The notes beneath the pieces are model-generated. The model saw nothing but the letters and a program-made list of their open reading frames with translations. It had not been told where the DNA came from and ran no database searches. 64,000 nucleotides of DNA from Maribacter sp. 4G9 (GTDB lineage Bacteria > Bacteroidota > Bacteroidia > Flavobacteriales > Flavobacteriaceae). Shown here one piece after another: positions 36,661 through 45,222 of this stretch; the first letter of the stretch is position 1; the number at the start of each line of letters is the position of its first letter. The stretch lies in assembly GCF_002742265.1 (NCBI RefSeq), contig NZ_MDGL01000161.1:1-64000 (forward strand), written 5' to 3'. The position numbers and the translations under genes were made by a program.

Positions 36661-37096
36661 AGTAGAAAATTTATTGGAAAAGTATTTCGACGGTGCCAGT
36701 ACAGTAGCAGAGGAAGAGTCGCTAAGGGAATATTTTTCAAGGGAGAATATACCGGCACATTTAGAGCAATATGCTCCCATGTTCCAATATTTTACCGTTG
36801 CCAAGGAGGAACGTTATACCAAAAAACTTGCGTTGATCCAGAAACCCAAAGGCATGGTACGTAACCTTTACAAATGGGCATCCGTGGCGGCAGTGACCGT
36901 TTTCACGATTGGACTTTACTTTTATAATTCCACCTCGGAACCAGTTTCCCTGGCAGATGAATATACACCGGAGGAGATTGCTTCTGCCCAAGAGGCGCTG
37001 GCCCTCTTAGCGTTTAACTTTAATAAGGGTACGGAACAGTTGTACCACTTGGAAGAATTTGAAAGGAATACCAATAAATTTTTAACAAAAGAATAG
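36647..37096 (+). CDS. Single-pass membrane protein, probable anti-sigma partner
   Basis: A 149-residue protein with a ~70-residue N-terminal cytoplasmic domain (MELDKVENLLEKYFDGASTV-like acidic helices), one membrane helix (about 77-92) and a short acidic outer tail. It has no zinc anti-sigma motif and no FecR domain. The start overlaps the sigma-factor gene by 14 bases, so coupled translation and a role in holding the sigma factor are likely; this is inferred from position. Confidence 0.62.
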   Translation: MELDKVENLLEKYFDGASTVAEEESLREYFSRENIPAHLEQYAPMFQYFTVAKEERYTKKLALIQKPKGMVRNLYKWASVAAVTVFTIGLYFYNSTSEPVSLADEYTPEEIASAQEALALLAFNFNKGTEQLYHLEEFERNTNKFLTKE

Positions 37097-37168
37097 AGAT
37101 ACTCAAATAAACCCAAATTTTAACCTTTTAGGTTAATTCTTAATTAATAAATGATAAAACAAAAAAAT

Positions 37169-37723
37169 ATGAAAAAGCTATTATTTATATGTGCCCTTGC
37201 CTTAGCGCCCTATGTCACCAGTGCCCAGGATATTTTTGACAAGTACGAGGACAATGATAAAGTGACTTTTGTAGCCATGCAACCCAAAATGTTCCAGATG
37301 TTGGGAAAAATGAGCGTAAACTCAGATGACCCGGAAGCTAAGGAATTTTTTGAATTGGTAAATTCCATTACGAGTTTTAAAGTAATCACAACGGACGACC
37401 CCGCAATTTCCAAAGATGTGGATAGCTGGGTGGCCAATAGGTTAAAAAGTTCCTCCTTTGAGGAGCTGATGCGCGTACGGGATGGTGATAGTAACGTGAA
37501 GTTTTATGTAAAGGAAGGTAAGGATGATGACCACGTAAAGGAGCTTTTGATGTTCGTTACCGGAATGAAGGATATGGATATAGACATCAATGGCAAAAAA
37601 CTGGAAACGGTATTGCTTTCCTTAACAGGGGACATTAATCTAAAATCGGTATCAAAACTTACCGATAAAATGGACTTGCCAGGTGGAGACCAATTGGGCA
37701 AGGCCAGCAAAAAAAGTAATTAA
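37169..37723 (+). CDS. DUF4252 secreted protein, first copy
   Basis: A 184-residue protein with a signal peptide (ending TSAQ) and a DUF4252 body: IFDKYEDNDKVTFVAMQPKM, then SSFEELMRVRDGDSNVKFYV and a C-terminal LETVLLSLTGDINL. The family is periplasmic or secreted and of unknown function. The start at 37169 is chosen for the signal; the frame opens six codons earlier. It is a close paralogue of the next gene. Confidence 0.75.
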   Translation: MKKLLFICALALAPYVTSAQDIFDKYEDNDKVTFVAMQPKMFQMLGKMSVNSDDPEAKEFFELVNSITSFKVITTDDPAISKDVDSWVANRLKSSSFEELMRVRDGDSNVKFYVKEGKDDDHVKELLMFVTGMKDMDIDINGKKLETVLLSLTGDINLKSVSKLTDKMDLPGGDQLGKASKKSN

Positions 37724-37755
37724 TCAAAAATCAATAACAATCAAAAACAACAGTC

Positions 37756-38301
37756 ATGAGAAAATTAACAGTAGTATTATTAGTAGCCGTTTTGCCTTTA
37801 TTAGGCTTTTCACAGTCCATCTTTGACAAGTATGAGGATATGGATAATGTAGGTTCGGTCATCGTTAACAAGGGAATGATCGATTTGGTTTCCAAAATTG
37901 GAGCATTGGATGACGATGCCGAAGCAAGGGAGTTTGTAGAAGTGGCCAAGGGATTGCAGGGCGTAAAGGTCTTCATGACCGAGGATCAAAATGTTTCCTT
38001 GGATATGTCCAAAACCGTTAAGCAATATTTAAAGAGTTCTAAACTTGAAGAGTTAATGCGTGTAAAGGACAAGGACGTAAACGTTAAGTTCTACGTGAAA
38101 AATGGTAAGAACGAAAACCATGTAACGGAATTGCTTATGTTCGTTTCCGGGATGGAGAATGTTGAAATTGGACACAATGGGCGAAAGCTGGAAACGGTAT
38201 TGGTAAGTCTTACAGGGGATATCGACCTGAACAAAATAGGTTCCCTTACCAACAAAATGGACCTTCCAAAAGACTTGAAAAAGGCCGGTGGAAGTAAATA
38301 A
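37756..38301 (+). CDS. DUF4252 secreted protein, second copy
   Basis: A 181-residue paralogue of the previous protein, sharing IFDKYEDMDNV, LEELMRVKDKDVNVKFYVKNGK, ELLMFVSGMENV and LETVLVSLTGDIDL, with its own signal peptide (ending GFSQ). It is 32 bases downstream in the same operon. The tandem similarity points to local duplication. Function unknown; control by the upstream sigma factor is inferred. Confidence 0.75.
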   Translation: MRKLTVVLLVAVLPLLGFSQSIFDKYEDMDNVGSVIVNKGMIDLVSKIGALDDDAEAREFVEVAKGLQGVKVFMTEDQNVSLDMSKTVKQYLKSSKLEELMRVKDKDVNVKFYVKNGKNENHVTELLMFVSGMENVEIGHNGRKLETVLVSLTGDIDLNKIGSLTNKMDLPKDLKKAGGSK

Positions 38302-38325
38302 AATAAACGAAAATCAGATAATCAC

Positions 38326-38350
38326 AGGCGGACCATTTTTGGCCCGCCTA
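38326..38350 (+). other. Hairpin between second and third DUF4252 genes
   Basis: AGGCGG-A-CC (38326-38334) can pair with GG-C-CCGCCT (38341-38349) around a short T-rich loop with one mismatch. No T run follows, so it is not a clear terminator; it could slow transcription or protect the upstream part of the message. Confidence 0.4.
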
Positions 38351-38370
38351 TACTTCTTAAAGAAAGCCAT

Positions 38371-38910
38371 ATGAAACATATTAGAACTACTTTATTTATT
38401 CTACTGGTAGTGCTGTTGAGCTCATGTTCTTCTACACAGAGCCTACAGGAATATTATATCGATAATACGGAGAATCCCAATTTTCTACATTTGGATGTGC
38501 CAACCAGTATATTAAAGTTGGACGAGGCAAACCTTACGGAATCCCAAAAAACGGCTTTGTCCTCCCTAAAGAAATTAAATATTCTAGCTTTTAAAAAGAC
38601 CGAAGAAAATACACCGCAATATATTGCGGAAAAGCAACAGGTCAAGGCCATTCTCTCCAATACCATTTATTCTGAGTTGATGAAGATGAATACTGAATTT
38701 GGTAGGGCCACTGTCAAGTATTTGGGGGATGATGATGCTATTGACGAGGTAATAATTTATGGTGACAATGACGAAAAGGGATTTGCCCTAATTAGGGTTT
38801 TGGGCAACGATATGAATCCTGCCCACTTTGTGCAGCTTTTGCAAGCGGTCCAAAAATCGGATTACAAAGGAGAGGGCCTTGGTGCCCTTGGCGATTTTTT
38901 AAAAGGATAA
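38371..38910 (+). CDS. DUF4252 lipoprotein, third copy (divergent)
   Basis: A 179-residue lipoprotein (lipobox LLSSC, Cys19) more distant from the two preceding DUF4252 proteins but with a similar layout: LHLDVPTSILKL near the start, YSELMKMN and a central VKYLGDDDAIDEVIIYGDNDEKGFALIRVLG. It is 69 bases after the second copy and closes the operon, with a strong terminator beyond. DUF4252 membership is by resemblance and context; function unknown. Confidence 0.65.
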   Translation: MKHIRTTLFILLVVLLSSCSSTQSLQEYYIDNTENPNFLHLDVPTSILKLDEANLTESQKTALSSLKKLNILAFKKTEENTPQYIAEKQQVKAILSNTIYSELMKMNTEFGRATVKYLGDDDAIDEVIIYGDNDEKGFALIRVLGNDMNPAHFVQLLQAVQKSDYKGEGLGALGDFLKG

Positions 38911-38929
38911 AGGTATCTTTTTATGGAAC

Positions 38930-38968
38930 AAAGTCCCGTCTAGGCTTAGCCTAGACGGGACTTTTCAT
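38930..38968 (+). terminator. Terminator of the sigma/DUF4252 operon
   Basis: A perfect 16-bp stem (38930-38945 with 38949-38964) encloses a 3-base TTA loop, followed by a short T-rich stretch. It is the longest perfect stem of the terminators noted here and lies 19 bases after the last DUF4252 gene. Confidence 0.9.
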
Positions 38969-39066
38969 TTTTAATCCATTGCTTTCCAATAAATTAATTG
39001 TGACCTTCTGCGTATATTGGGGTCATAATAGAAGAAGAATATTAACCATTAAACCAGAATACAAGT

Positions 39067-39870
39067 ATGGAAAATTTATCAATGGAAGCTATTATGGGTT
39101 ATGTAGAGACCTATGGAGTTCCAATTCTCACAGCAATCTTAACGTTCATTATTGGATCTTGGATAATTAAACGAATAATCAAGGCGCTAAGTAAGGTAAT
39201 GGCCAAAGGTACCTATGATGAATCTCTCCAGAAGTTTCTAATGAATTTAGTCTCCTGGGCACTGAAGATATTTTTAATTCTTTTAGTTATTTCCCAGTTG
39301 GGAGTAGATGTTACTACGTTTGCAGCAGTAATTGCAGCCGCCGGTTTAGCCGTTGGTCTTGCGTTACAGGGGTCCTTGTCAAATTTCGCAGGTGGTGTGC
39401 TTATCATGATTTTTAAACCTTATAAAATCGGAGATCTAATCGAAGCCCAAGGTGTGTTGGGTTCTGTGAAGGAAATTGAAATATTTACCACTAAACTCAT
39501 AACTCCTCAAAATAAGTTGGCTATCGTTCCCAATGGGGCTATGGCCAATGGCAATATAATAAATTATACTGCCGAGGGTAAAATGCGTGTCGATACCGTA
39601 GTTGGGGTAGATTATGGATCGGACATTAAAAAGACCAAAGAGGTTTTATTGGAAATGTTGAAGGCGAATCCCAAAGTTTTAGAAGAACCCGCGCCATCAG
39701 TAAATGTGGAGGAATTGGCAGATAGTTCTGTAAATCTTGCAGTAAGGCCTTATTGCAAACCTGAAGATTATTGGGACGTGTATTTTGGGACTATTGAAGG
39801 TACAAAAGAAGCTCTTGATAAAGCCGGAATTGAAATTCCATATCCGCACGAAGTACAGATTAACAAATAA
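39067..39870 (+). CDS. Small-conductance mechanosensitive channel (MscS family)
   Basis: A 267-residue inner-membrane channel with three membrane segments (about 14-34, 60-80, 85-110) and the conserved pore-lining/beta-domain sequence QGSLSNFAGGVLIMIFKPYKIGD, followed by NKLAIVPNGAMANGNIINYT. MscS channels open on membrane tension and relieve osmotic shock. The length fits the minimal MscS core. It is flanked by terminators on both sides and so is probably transcribed alone. Confidence 0.92.
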   Translation: MENLSMEAIMGYVETYGVPILTAILTFIIGSWIIKRIIKALSKVMAKGTYDESLQKFLMNLVSWALKIFLILLVISQLGVDVTTFAAVIAAAGLAVGLALQGSLSNFAGGVLIMIFKPYKIGDLIEAQGVLGSVKEIEIFTTKLITPQNKLAIVPNGAMANGNIINYTAEGKMRVDTVVGVDYGSDIKKTKEVLLEMLKANPKVLEEPAPSVNVEELADSSVNLAVRPYCKPEDYWDVYFGTIEGTKEALDKAGIEIPYPHEVQINK

Positions 39871-39880
39871 CAAAAAAAAA

Positions 39881-39906
39881 GGGCCGATATCAATCGGCCC
39901 TTTTTT
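39881..39906. terminator. Bidirectional terminator between mscS and purB
   Basis: GGGCCGAT (39881-39888) pairs with ATCGGCCC (39893-39900) around a 4-base loop, with an A run before and six T after. It lies between the two convergent stops. Confidence 0.93.
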
Positions 39907-41248
39907 ATATCCCCGTATAATTACTTGGGGTGATTTGTTTTAACTCCTCTTTAATTCCTGTCGAAACATCCAAAGTATCAATAAAAGAAGCTATGGATGC
40001 CTGATTGATCTTTTCATTGGTCCTTGTAAGTCCTTTAAGAGCTTCATAGGGATTTGGATACCCTTCCCTTCTTAGAATGGTCTGTATGGCCTCGGCGACA
40101 ACGGCCCAATTATTTTCCAGGTCTTGCTCAAATTTCTCCTTGTTCAGCAATAATTTATTAAGACCTTTTAGAGTGGAAAGAAAGGCTATTATCGTATGCG
40201 CAAAGGGTACACCTACATTTCTTAGAACGGTACTATCCGTTAAATCACGCTGTAATCTGGATACTGGTAGTTTGGCGGATAAATGTTCAAAAAGTGCATT
40301 TGCAATGCCCAGGTTACCTTCGGAGTTCTCAAAGTCAATTGGATTTACTTTATGGGGCATGGCAGAGGAACCTACTTCCCCAGCTTTTATTTTTTGCTTG
40401 AAATAATCCATGGAAACGTAGGTCCAAAAGTCTCTGTCCAAATCCAGGATTATGGTATTGATGCGCTTTAAGGTATCGAACAATGCGGCCATATGGTCGT
40501 AGTGTTCAATCTGTGTGGTGGGGAAAGAATGATGGAGCCCCAATTTTTCTTGAACGAATTTTTCACCAAATGCTTTCCAGTCTATACTTGGATAGGCAAC
40601 TTTATGTGCATTGTAATTGCCAGTTGCACCACCAAATTTAGCGGCACTGGGAATATCGTTCATCAAGTTGAACTGTTCCTTGAGTCTCACCACAAAAACC
40701 TCAATTTCTTTACCTAAACGGGTAGGGGAGGCAGGTTGGCCATGTGTTCTGGCCAACATGGGAATATCTTTCCATTCTTCGGCCAGGTCTTCCAACTTTT
40801 TTAGGACATTGAAATATTCGGGAACGTACACATCGTTCATGGCTTCTTTTATGGAGAGCGGAATAGCGGTGTTGTTTATGTCCTGTGAGGTAAGACCAAA
40901 GTGAATAAACTCCTTATATTCAGAGATGCCAAGTTGATCAAAGGCTTTTTTGATGAAATATTCTACCGCTTTAACATCATGGTTGGTGGTTTTTTCAATT
41001 TCCTTTATTCCCAACGCATCTTGCTCATTAAAATTTAAATAAATATTCCGAAGTACCGTAAAATTTGATGTATCGAACGATGCAAGCTGTGGCAACGGAA
41101 TTTCACATAGCGCGATAAAATACTCGATTTCAACCCTGACCCTATATTTGATCAAAGCTTCCTCTGAAAAATAAGGAGCTAAATTTTCTACTTTTTTTCG
41201 GTATCGACCATCTATAGGGGAGATGGCATTCAGCACATTCAGGGCCAT
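39905..41248 (-). CDS. purB: Adenylosuccinate lyase
   Basis: A 447-residue fumarase/aspartase-superfamily enzyme that acts twice in purine synthesis, releasing fumarate from SAICAR and from adenylosuccinate. The signature loop is SSAMPHKVNPIDFENSEGN, with TSQDINNTA and ARTHGQPASPT upstream. The frame is open 29 codons before the ATG at 41248, but that ATG gives the family N-terminus MALNVLNAISPIDGRY, and a -7 box lies just upstream on this strand. Confidence 0.95.
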   Translation of the reverse strand: MALNVLNAISPIDGRYRKKVENLAPYFSEEALIKYRVRVEIEYFIALCEIPLPQLASFDTSNFTVLRNIYLNFNEQDALGIKEIEKTTNHDVKAVEYFIKKAFDQLGISEYKEFIHFGLTSQDINNTAIPLSIKEAMNDVYVPEYFNVLKKLEDLAEEWKDIPMLARTHGQPASPTRLGKEIEVFVVRLKEQFNLMNDIPSAAKFGGATGNYNAHKVAYPSIDWKAFGEKFVQEKLGLHHSFPTTQIEHYDHMAALFDTLKRINTIILDLDRDFWTYVSMDYFKQKIKAGEVGSSAMPHKVNPIDFENSEGNLGIANALFEHLSAKLPVSRLQRDLTDSTVLRNVGVPFAHTIIAFLSTLKGLNKLLLNKEKFEQDLENNWAVVAEAIQTILRREGYPNPYEALKGLTRTNEKINQASIASFIDTLDVSTGIKEELKQITPSNYTGI

Positions 41249-41273
41249 AATTATGTATCTTAAATGAAAATGG

Positions 41274-41281
41274 CAAAGATA
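41274..41281 (-). promoter_or_regulatory. TAnnTTTG box upstream of purB
   Basis: On the minus strand TATCTTTG reads from 41281 to 41274 and matches the Bacteroidota -7 element; no clear TTG partner was found at the usual distance. Transcription would begin near 41268, 20 bases before the purB ATG, which supports that start. Confidence 0.5.
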
Positions 41282-41360
41282 CCGAATAGTACTAGAGTTT
41301 AAAACAGTTCTTTCAACTAAAATTAGGGTCTTCATAGCTTTGATTTAGACCCCAGTCTTT

Positions 41361-41921
41361 TCATATTATTTTTTTAAGGACCATTCTGGCCCTTGCCTGA
41401 TAAGCGGCACTTTCATTTGAATAATGCTGCTCTAGAACCAATTTCAGTTCGGGGTGGATCCACGGGTATTTTGTGCCCAATAAGTACAAACTGGTCATGG
41501 AATAGGCCTTTGCCGCCACTTTGTGTTCTCCTATCAGCCAATCAAAACATGCCGTGGTGACTTTTTCAAGGTGGGCTTCCGTAATTTGCTGTTGCATATA
41601 AATAACCTTTTTTGAAAAATATCTTTCCATTAAAAGTTCGCATACCTTGGCGACAGGCCGTACGGCGGAATCCAGTTCAACTTTACCAATGATTTCAGTA
41701 AATGAATCGAGATATGGAAGAATAACATTCAGTTTTTTACGCACAACCGCTTCTAAAATCCAACAGGCCTTGCAGGAGATTGGGTCTTTTGTTAGATTTA
41801 TGATTTCCAATAAGGGCGGTATTAAATCTGGGTTCATGAGAACCTTTTTGGCCATTTCGGTTCGTTTGTCCCGAGTATGGTCAACGTACTGTAAAGATTC
41901 GTAAAGCTCTTGTTGGCTCAT
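41361..41921 (-). CDS. HEAT-like helical protein, unknown function
   Basis: A 186-residue helical protein starting MSQQELYESLQYVDHTRDK, with HEAT-like helix pairs such as LIPPLLEIINL, CWILEAVV and AKAYSMTSLYLLGTKYPWI. It has no signal peptide or enzymatic motif. It lies upstream of purB on the same strand, 112 bases away, which probably explains why relatives are sometimes mislabelled as that enzyme. The ATG at 41921 is chosen over an upstream codon. Its start is 33 bases from the divergent haem-binding protein gene. No function can be given. Confidence 0.6.
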   Translation of the reverse strand: MSQQELYESLQYVDHTRDKRTEMAKKVLMNPDLIPPLLEIINLTKDPISCKACWILEAVVRKKLNVILPYLDSFTEIIGKVELDSAVRPVAKVCELLMERYFSKKVIYMQQQITEAHLEKVTTACFDWLIGEHKVAAKAYSMTSLYLLGTKYPWIHPELKLVLEQHYSNESAAYQARARMVLKKII

Positions 41922-41954
41922 GGACACAAAAATTATAAATATATTTAACTTCAA

Positions 41955-42428
41955 ATGAAAATCTTAAAAAAAATATTGATAGGCCTTTTGGTGGTTTTCA
42001 TAGCCATTCAATTCTACAGACCGGAAAAGAATGTTTCGAATGAAAATGATACCGCTGCCTTTATGCAGGAAACGAACCCTCCCGAAGAAGTACGTACCAT
42101 ACTTAAAACTACCTGTTTTGACTGCCATAGCAACAATACGGTGTATCCATGGTATAATAATATCGCACCAATTTCATTTTGGTTGGCCGATCATATTGAG
42201 GAGGGAAAATCCGAATTGAATTTTTCCGAATGGGCAACTTATTCGGATAAAAAAAAGGATCATAAGCTAGAGGAGCTTTATGAAGAAACCGAAAAGCGGG
42301 CGATGCCGCTGAAGGAATATACCTGGACCCACGAGGAGGCAAGACTTACACAGGCCCAAATTGATGCCGTAGTAAAATGGGCGAAAGACACTAGGTCACT
42401 TTATGAATTAGGGAATCAACCAAAGTAG
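41955..42428 (+). CDS. Haem-binding-domain membrane protein (one CxxCH)
   Basis: A 157-residue protein with an N-terminal membrane anchor (about 5-22) and one c-type haem motif, CFDCH (Cys54, Cys57, His58), in a sequence (CFDCHSNNTVYPWYNNIAP) typical of the small haem-binding domain family of Bacteroidota. It would sit on the periplasmic side of the inner membrane and may pass electrons; partner unknown. Its 3' end overlaps the convergent sirtuin gene by 38 bases. Confidence 0.8.
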   Translation: MKILKKILIGLLVVFIAIQFYRPEKNVSNENDTAAFMQETNPPEEVRTILKTTCFDCHSNNTVYPWYNNIAPISFWLADHIEEGKSELNFSEWATYSDKKKDHKLEELYEETEKRAMPLKEYTWTHEEARLTQAQIDAVVKWAKDTRSLYELGNQPK

Positions 42429-43083
42429 GAACACCTTCTACAGCTGTTTTGGGGATTATCTTGAGATTTTCAATCCGACCTTCTTGAATGGAAGGTCTGG
42501 GGTCGATAAAATAAATGTGAGTGCCAACATTGATAAAATTGATGAGGCTAGCTGCCGGATATACCTGCATGGATGTTCCTATAATAATCAAAATATCGGC
42601 GTTTTGTGTAATGTTGATGGCCATGTCCAATAGGGGAACCGCTTCCCCAAACCAAACAATGTGGGGTCTAAGCTGATATCCTTCTTCGCAAACATCTCCA
42701 AGTAAAATATCGTCCCTTCGTAATACGATATTGGACTCGTTACCTACACTTCTTGCTTTTAAAAGCTCTCCATGTAAATGCAATACATGGGCGCTTCCGG
42801 CCCTTTCATGCAGGTCGTCCACATTTTGGGTAACGATTTGTACGTGGTAATGTCCTTCTAATTTTACCAATGCCCTATGGGCGGCATTGGGTTCAACGGT
42901 CAATAATTGTCTTCTGCGCTGATTATAAAATTCCAAAACCAGTTCAGGGTTCCTCTCAAATGCTTGTGGAGTGGCCACTTCCATCACATCGTGTCCTTCC
43001 CACAATCCATCCGCATCCCTAAAGGTTTTTAATCCACTTTCGGCACTCATTCCGGCACCCGTTAAAACCACAACGTTCTTCAT
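42391..43083 (-). CDS. cobB: Sirtuin-type NAD-dependent protein deacylase
   Basis: A 230-residue class III-type sirtuin. Motifs: VVLTGAGMSAESGLKTFRDADGLW (NAD binding), the Y-x-x-R acyl-acid pocket in YNQRR that marks desuccinylase/demalonylase activity, TQNVDDLHERAG and the catalytic His in LHLHGELL. No four-Cys zinc module is seen between HLHG and the next Rossmann strand; bacterial class III members often lack it. The ATG at 43083 is used rather than the TTG six codons earlier. The targets are not known. Confidence 0.9.
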   Translation of the reverse strand: MKNVVVLTGAGMSAESGLKTFRDADGLWEGHDVMEVATPQAFERNPELVLEFYNQRRRQLLTVEPNAAHRALVKLEGHYHVQIVTQNVDDLHERAGSAHVLHLHGELLKARSVGNESNIVLRRDDILLGDVCEEGYQLRPHIVWFGEAVPLLDMAINITQNADILIIIGTSMQVYPAASLINFINVGTHIYFIDPRPSIQEGRIENLKIIPKTAVEGVPTLVDSLIHKVT

Positions 43084-43128
43084 ATACTTGCTTTGTTTCA
43101 AAAATATAGATTTTATTATCTTGGTTAC

Positions 43129-43785
43129 ATGGTAGATATGGAACTTTTAAACTATTTGGAAAATTTTATTTCCGAGGAAAGAAAGCAGCGATTTATATCG
43201 ATTTTAGAAAGCCGGACGAACTTTATCACGGTGGCAATCGAAGATGTATATCAAATGCACAATACCAGTGCCGTAATTCGCAGTTGTGAATCTTTTGGGG
43301 TTCAAAAAGCCCATTTGATAGAGGGTAGGTTTGGTAAGCGTTTGGATAAAAAAATTGCCATGGGGGCACAGCAATGGGTCGATTTACATAGGTATTCCTC
43401 CTCTTCCGAGGCCATTTCCACATTAAGAAATCAAGGGTATAAAATCGTAGCGACCAGTCCACATGCAGAAGGTTCACTTTTGAACGATTTTCAAATGGAT
43501 TCCCCTATTGCAGTGTTCTTTGGCACCGAAAAGGAAGGTCTAAGTAAGGAGGTCATGGATAAAGCCGATATGTTCTTGAAAATACCCATGGTAGGTTTTA
43601 CCGAAAGTCTTAATATTTCGGTTTCGGCAGCGATAATTCTGCAAGATTTGACAACAAAACTTAGGAACAGCAATTTACCTTGGCGGTTGCCCGAAGAAGA
43701 AATTCTTGAAAAACGATTGGATTGGACCAAAAATTCCATAAAGAGTATCGAGGAAATTCTGATAAGATTTAACCTGCAAAAGTAG
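43129..43785 (+). CDS. trmH: TrmH-family tRNA 2'-O-ribose methyltransferase
   Basis: A 218-residue SPOUT methyltransferase with a short N-terminal extension, the NxxxxxR-containing MHNTSAVIRSCESFG, the SAM knot FFGTEKEGLSKEVMDKAD and LNISVSAAIIL. It most resembles TrmH (Gm18 of tRNA). The ATG at 43129 is preferred over the longer open frame from 43093, which would overlap the sirtuin start region; Met at 43138 is another option. Confidence 0.85.
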   Translation: MVDMELLNYLENFISEERKQRFISILESRTNFITVAIEDVYQMHNTSAVIRSCESFGVQKAHLIEGRFGKRLDKKIAMGAQQWVDLHRYSSSSEAISTLRNQGYKIVATSPHAEGSLLNDFQMDSPIAVFFGTEKEGLSKEVMDKADMFLKIPMVGFTESLNISVSAAIILQDLTTKLRNSNLPWRLPEEEILEKRLDWTKNSIKSIEEILIRFNLQK

Positions 43786-43829
43786 ATTTTTTACTATTTT
43801 AGAATATCAACTAACTAATTGATTAACAA

Positions 43830-44357
43830 ATGACTACTTTAATTTATTTCCTGGCCGCCATTATAGTCCTTATCATCTTTCTTGCGGTAATTGCACCAAA
43901 AACCTATGATGTTTCAAGAAGTATTGAAATCAATAGTTCGAAAGAAAAAATTTGGCCCTATCTAAAATTTTTGGAAAAACAACGGGAATGGTCACCATGG
44001 TCCAAAAAGGACCCAGGTATGGAAACCAAACTTTCCGGAACCGATGGGGAAGTTGGTGCCGTTAGTTATTGGAACGGAAACAAGGAAGTAGGGGAGGGAG
44101 AACAGGAAATCACCAAGATAGTGGAGGGAGAAAGAGCCGAAGGTCAGCTGAGATTTTTCAAACCCATGAAATCAGAATCCGATTGTTATCTTGTTCTTGA
44201 GGAAAACACCCCTGAAAAGAGTAAGGTTACTTGGGGCTTTAAAGGTAAAAGCGCATTTCCTTTTAGCATAATGCTGCTTTTTATGAGCATGGACAAAATG
44301 GTAGGAAAGGACTTTGAAGAGGGACTACAGATGTTAAAGACCAAAATGGAAACCTAG
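43830..44357 (+). CDS. SRPBCC-family protein with N-terminal anchor
   Basis: A 175-residue protein with a hydrophobic N-terminal segment (about 3-22) and a SRPBCC (START-like) fold: SRSIEINSSKEKIWPYLKFLEKQREWSPWSK and a C-terminal helix near KDFEEGLQMLKTKME. These domains form a ligand pocket, and family members range from polyketide cyclases to unknowns. The anchor suggests membrane association. Its stop lies 9 bases before the convergent phosphoesterase gene. Confidence 0.75.
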   Translation: MTTLIYFLAAIIVLIIFLAVIAPKTYDVSRSIEINSSKEKIWPYLKFLEKQREWSPWSKKDPGMETKLSGTDGEVGAVSYWNGNKEVGEGEQEITKIVEGERAEGQLRFFKPMKSESDCYLVLEENTPEKSKVTWGFKGKSAFPFSIMLLFMSMDKMVGKDFEEGLQMLKTKMET

Positions 44358-44366
44358 GCACTTTAC

Positions 44367-45188
44367 TTATACAAGGAAAACGGATGCTTCTGCCCGTGCC
44401 CAAAACCTAATGGGTAAAATGGTGGTCCCGATTCCTTTCGACACATACATGGGAATATCACCCGTTTTGTACCATCCTTTGAGGTACCTCCCGCTCCCAC
44501 CGGGTTTATAAAGCTCCTTTCCAAAAAATGTGATCTGACCGCCATGGGTGTGCCCGGACAGGATGCATTTTAAATTGATTTTGAATGATGCGTTTAGCTT
44601 TGCAATAGTATCACTGTATTCCGGACAATGGTTCAAAACGATGGTGTCGATATTTTTATCATCGATAGATGAAATGGCATGGACAAAATCTGCATTGCCA
44701 CCAATAAAATCATCAATTCCCAAAAACTGTAAAGTCCTATCTCTTTTCCTTATCCCAAAACCTTCATTGATTAACAGCATACCGTTATGTTTAGCTATAA
44801 CTTGTCTAAACCCATCCATGGGTACACGGCCACTGTGTTCCTTGTTACCGTAGATGAAGATTTTTAGTACGGAGTCATCAAAATGGTTTAAATATTCATC
44901 CAACAGGTCCAAACGTGTTTTTCTCGTAATGGTGTCTCCCGTAAATAAAATGGCATCTGGTTTTAGTTCATTAACTTTTTCCGCTATGGAGGTAAGACCG
45001 GAATGTAGATCTCTAAGATGTAAATCCGAAAGCTGTACCAATTTGATTTTTTCTTCATGGCCATTTGAAAGGTCAAATTCCGTCCAATGGATAATATATT
45101 TTTCAAACCAGAACGCATCTAGGGCAAATAGACCACCCAAACCCACTATCGAATTAAATAGCCTCTTTAAAAATGTCCTTCGCTTCAT
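44367..45188 (-). CDS. Metallophosphoesterase with Tat-like signal
   Basis: A 273-residue calcineurin-like phosphoesterase: DLHLRDLH, FTGDTI, a GNKEH variant of the GNH(E/D) motif, NHCPE and SGHTHGGQ, the metal ligands of the family. The N-terminus KRRTFLKRLF fits a twin-Arg signal before a hydrophobic segment, suggesting folded export. The GNK in place of GNH replaces the usual phosphate-contact His, seen in some YkuE-type members. Start at ATG 45188; longer frame rejected. Substrate unknown. Confidence 0.85.
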   Translation of the reverse strand: MKRRTFLKRLFNSIVGLGGLFALDAFWFEKYIIHWTEFDLSNGHEEKIKLVQLSDLHLRDLHSGLTSIAEKVNELKPDAILFTGDTITRKTRLDLLDEYLNHFDDSVLKIFIYGNKEHSGRVPMDGFRQVIAKHNGMLLINEGFGIRKRDRTLQFLGIDDFIGGNADFVHAISSIDDKNIDTIVLNHCPEYSDTIAKLNASFKINLKCILSGHTHGGQITFFGKELYKPGGSGRYLKGWYKTGDIPMYVSKGIGTTILPIRFWARAEASVFLV

Positions 45189-45222
45189 TAAAATCCTTCT
45201 ACTAACCTTTCTGTTAGGACAC

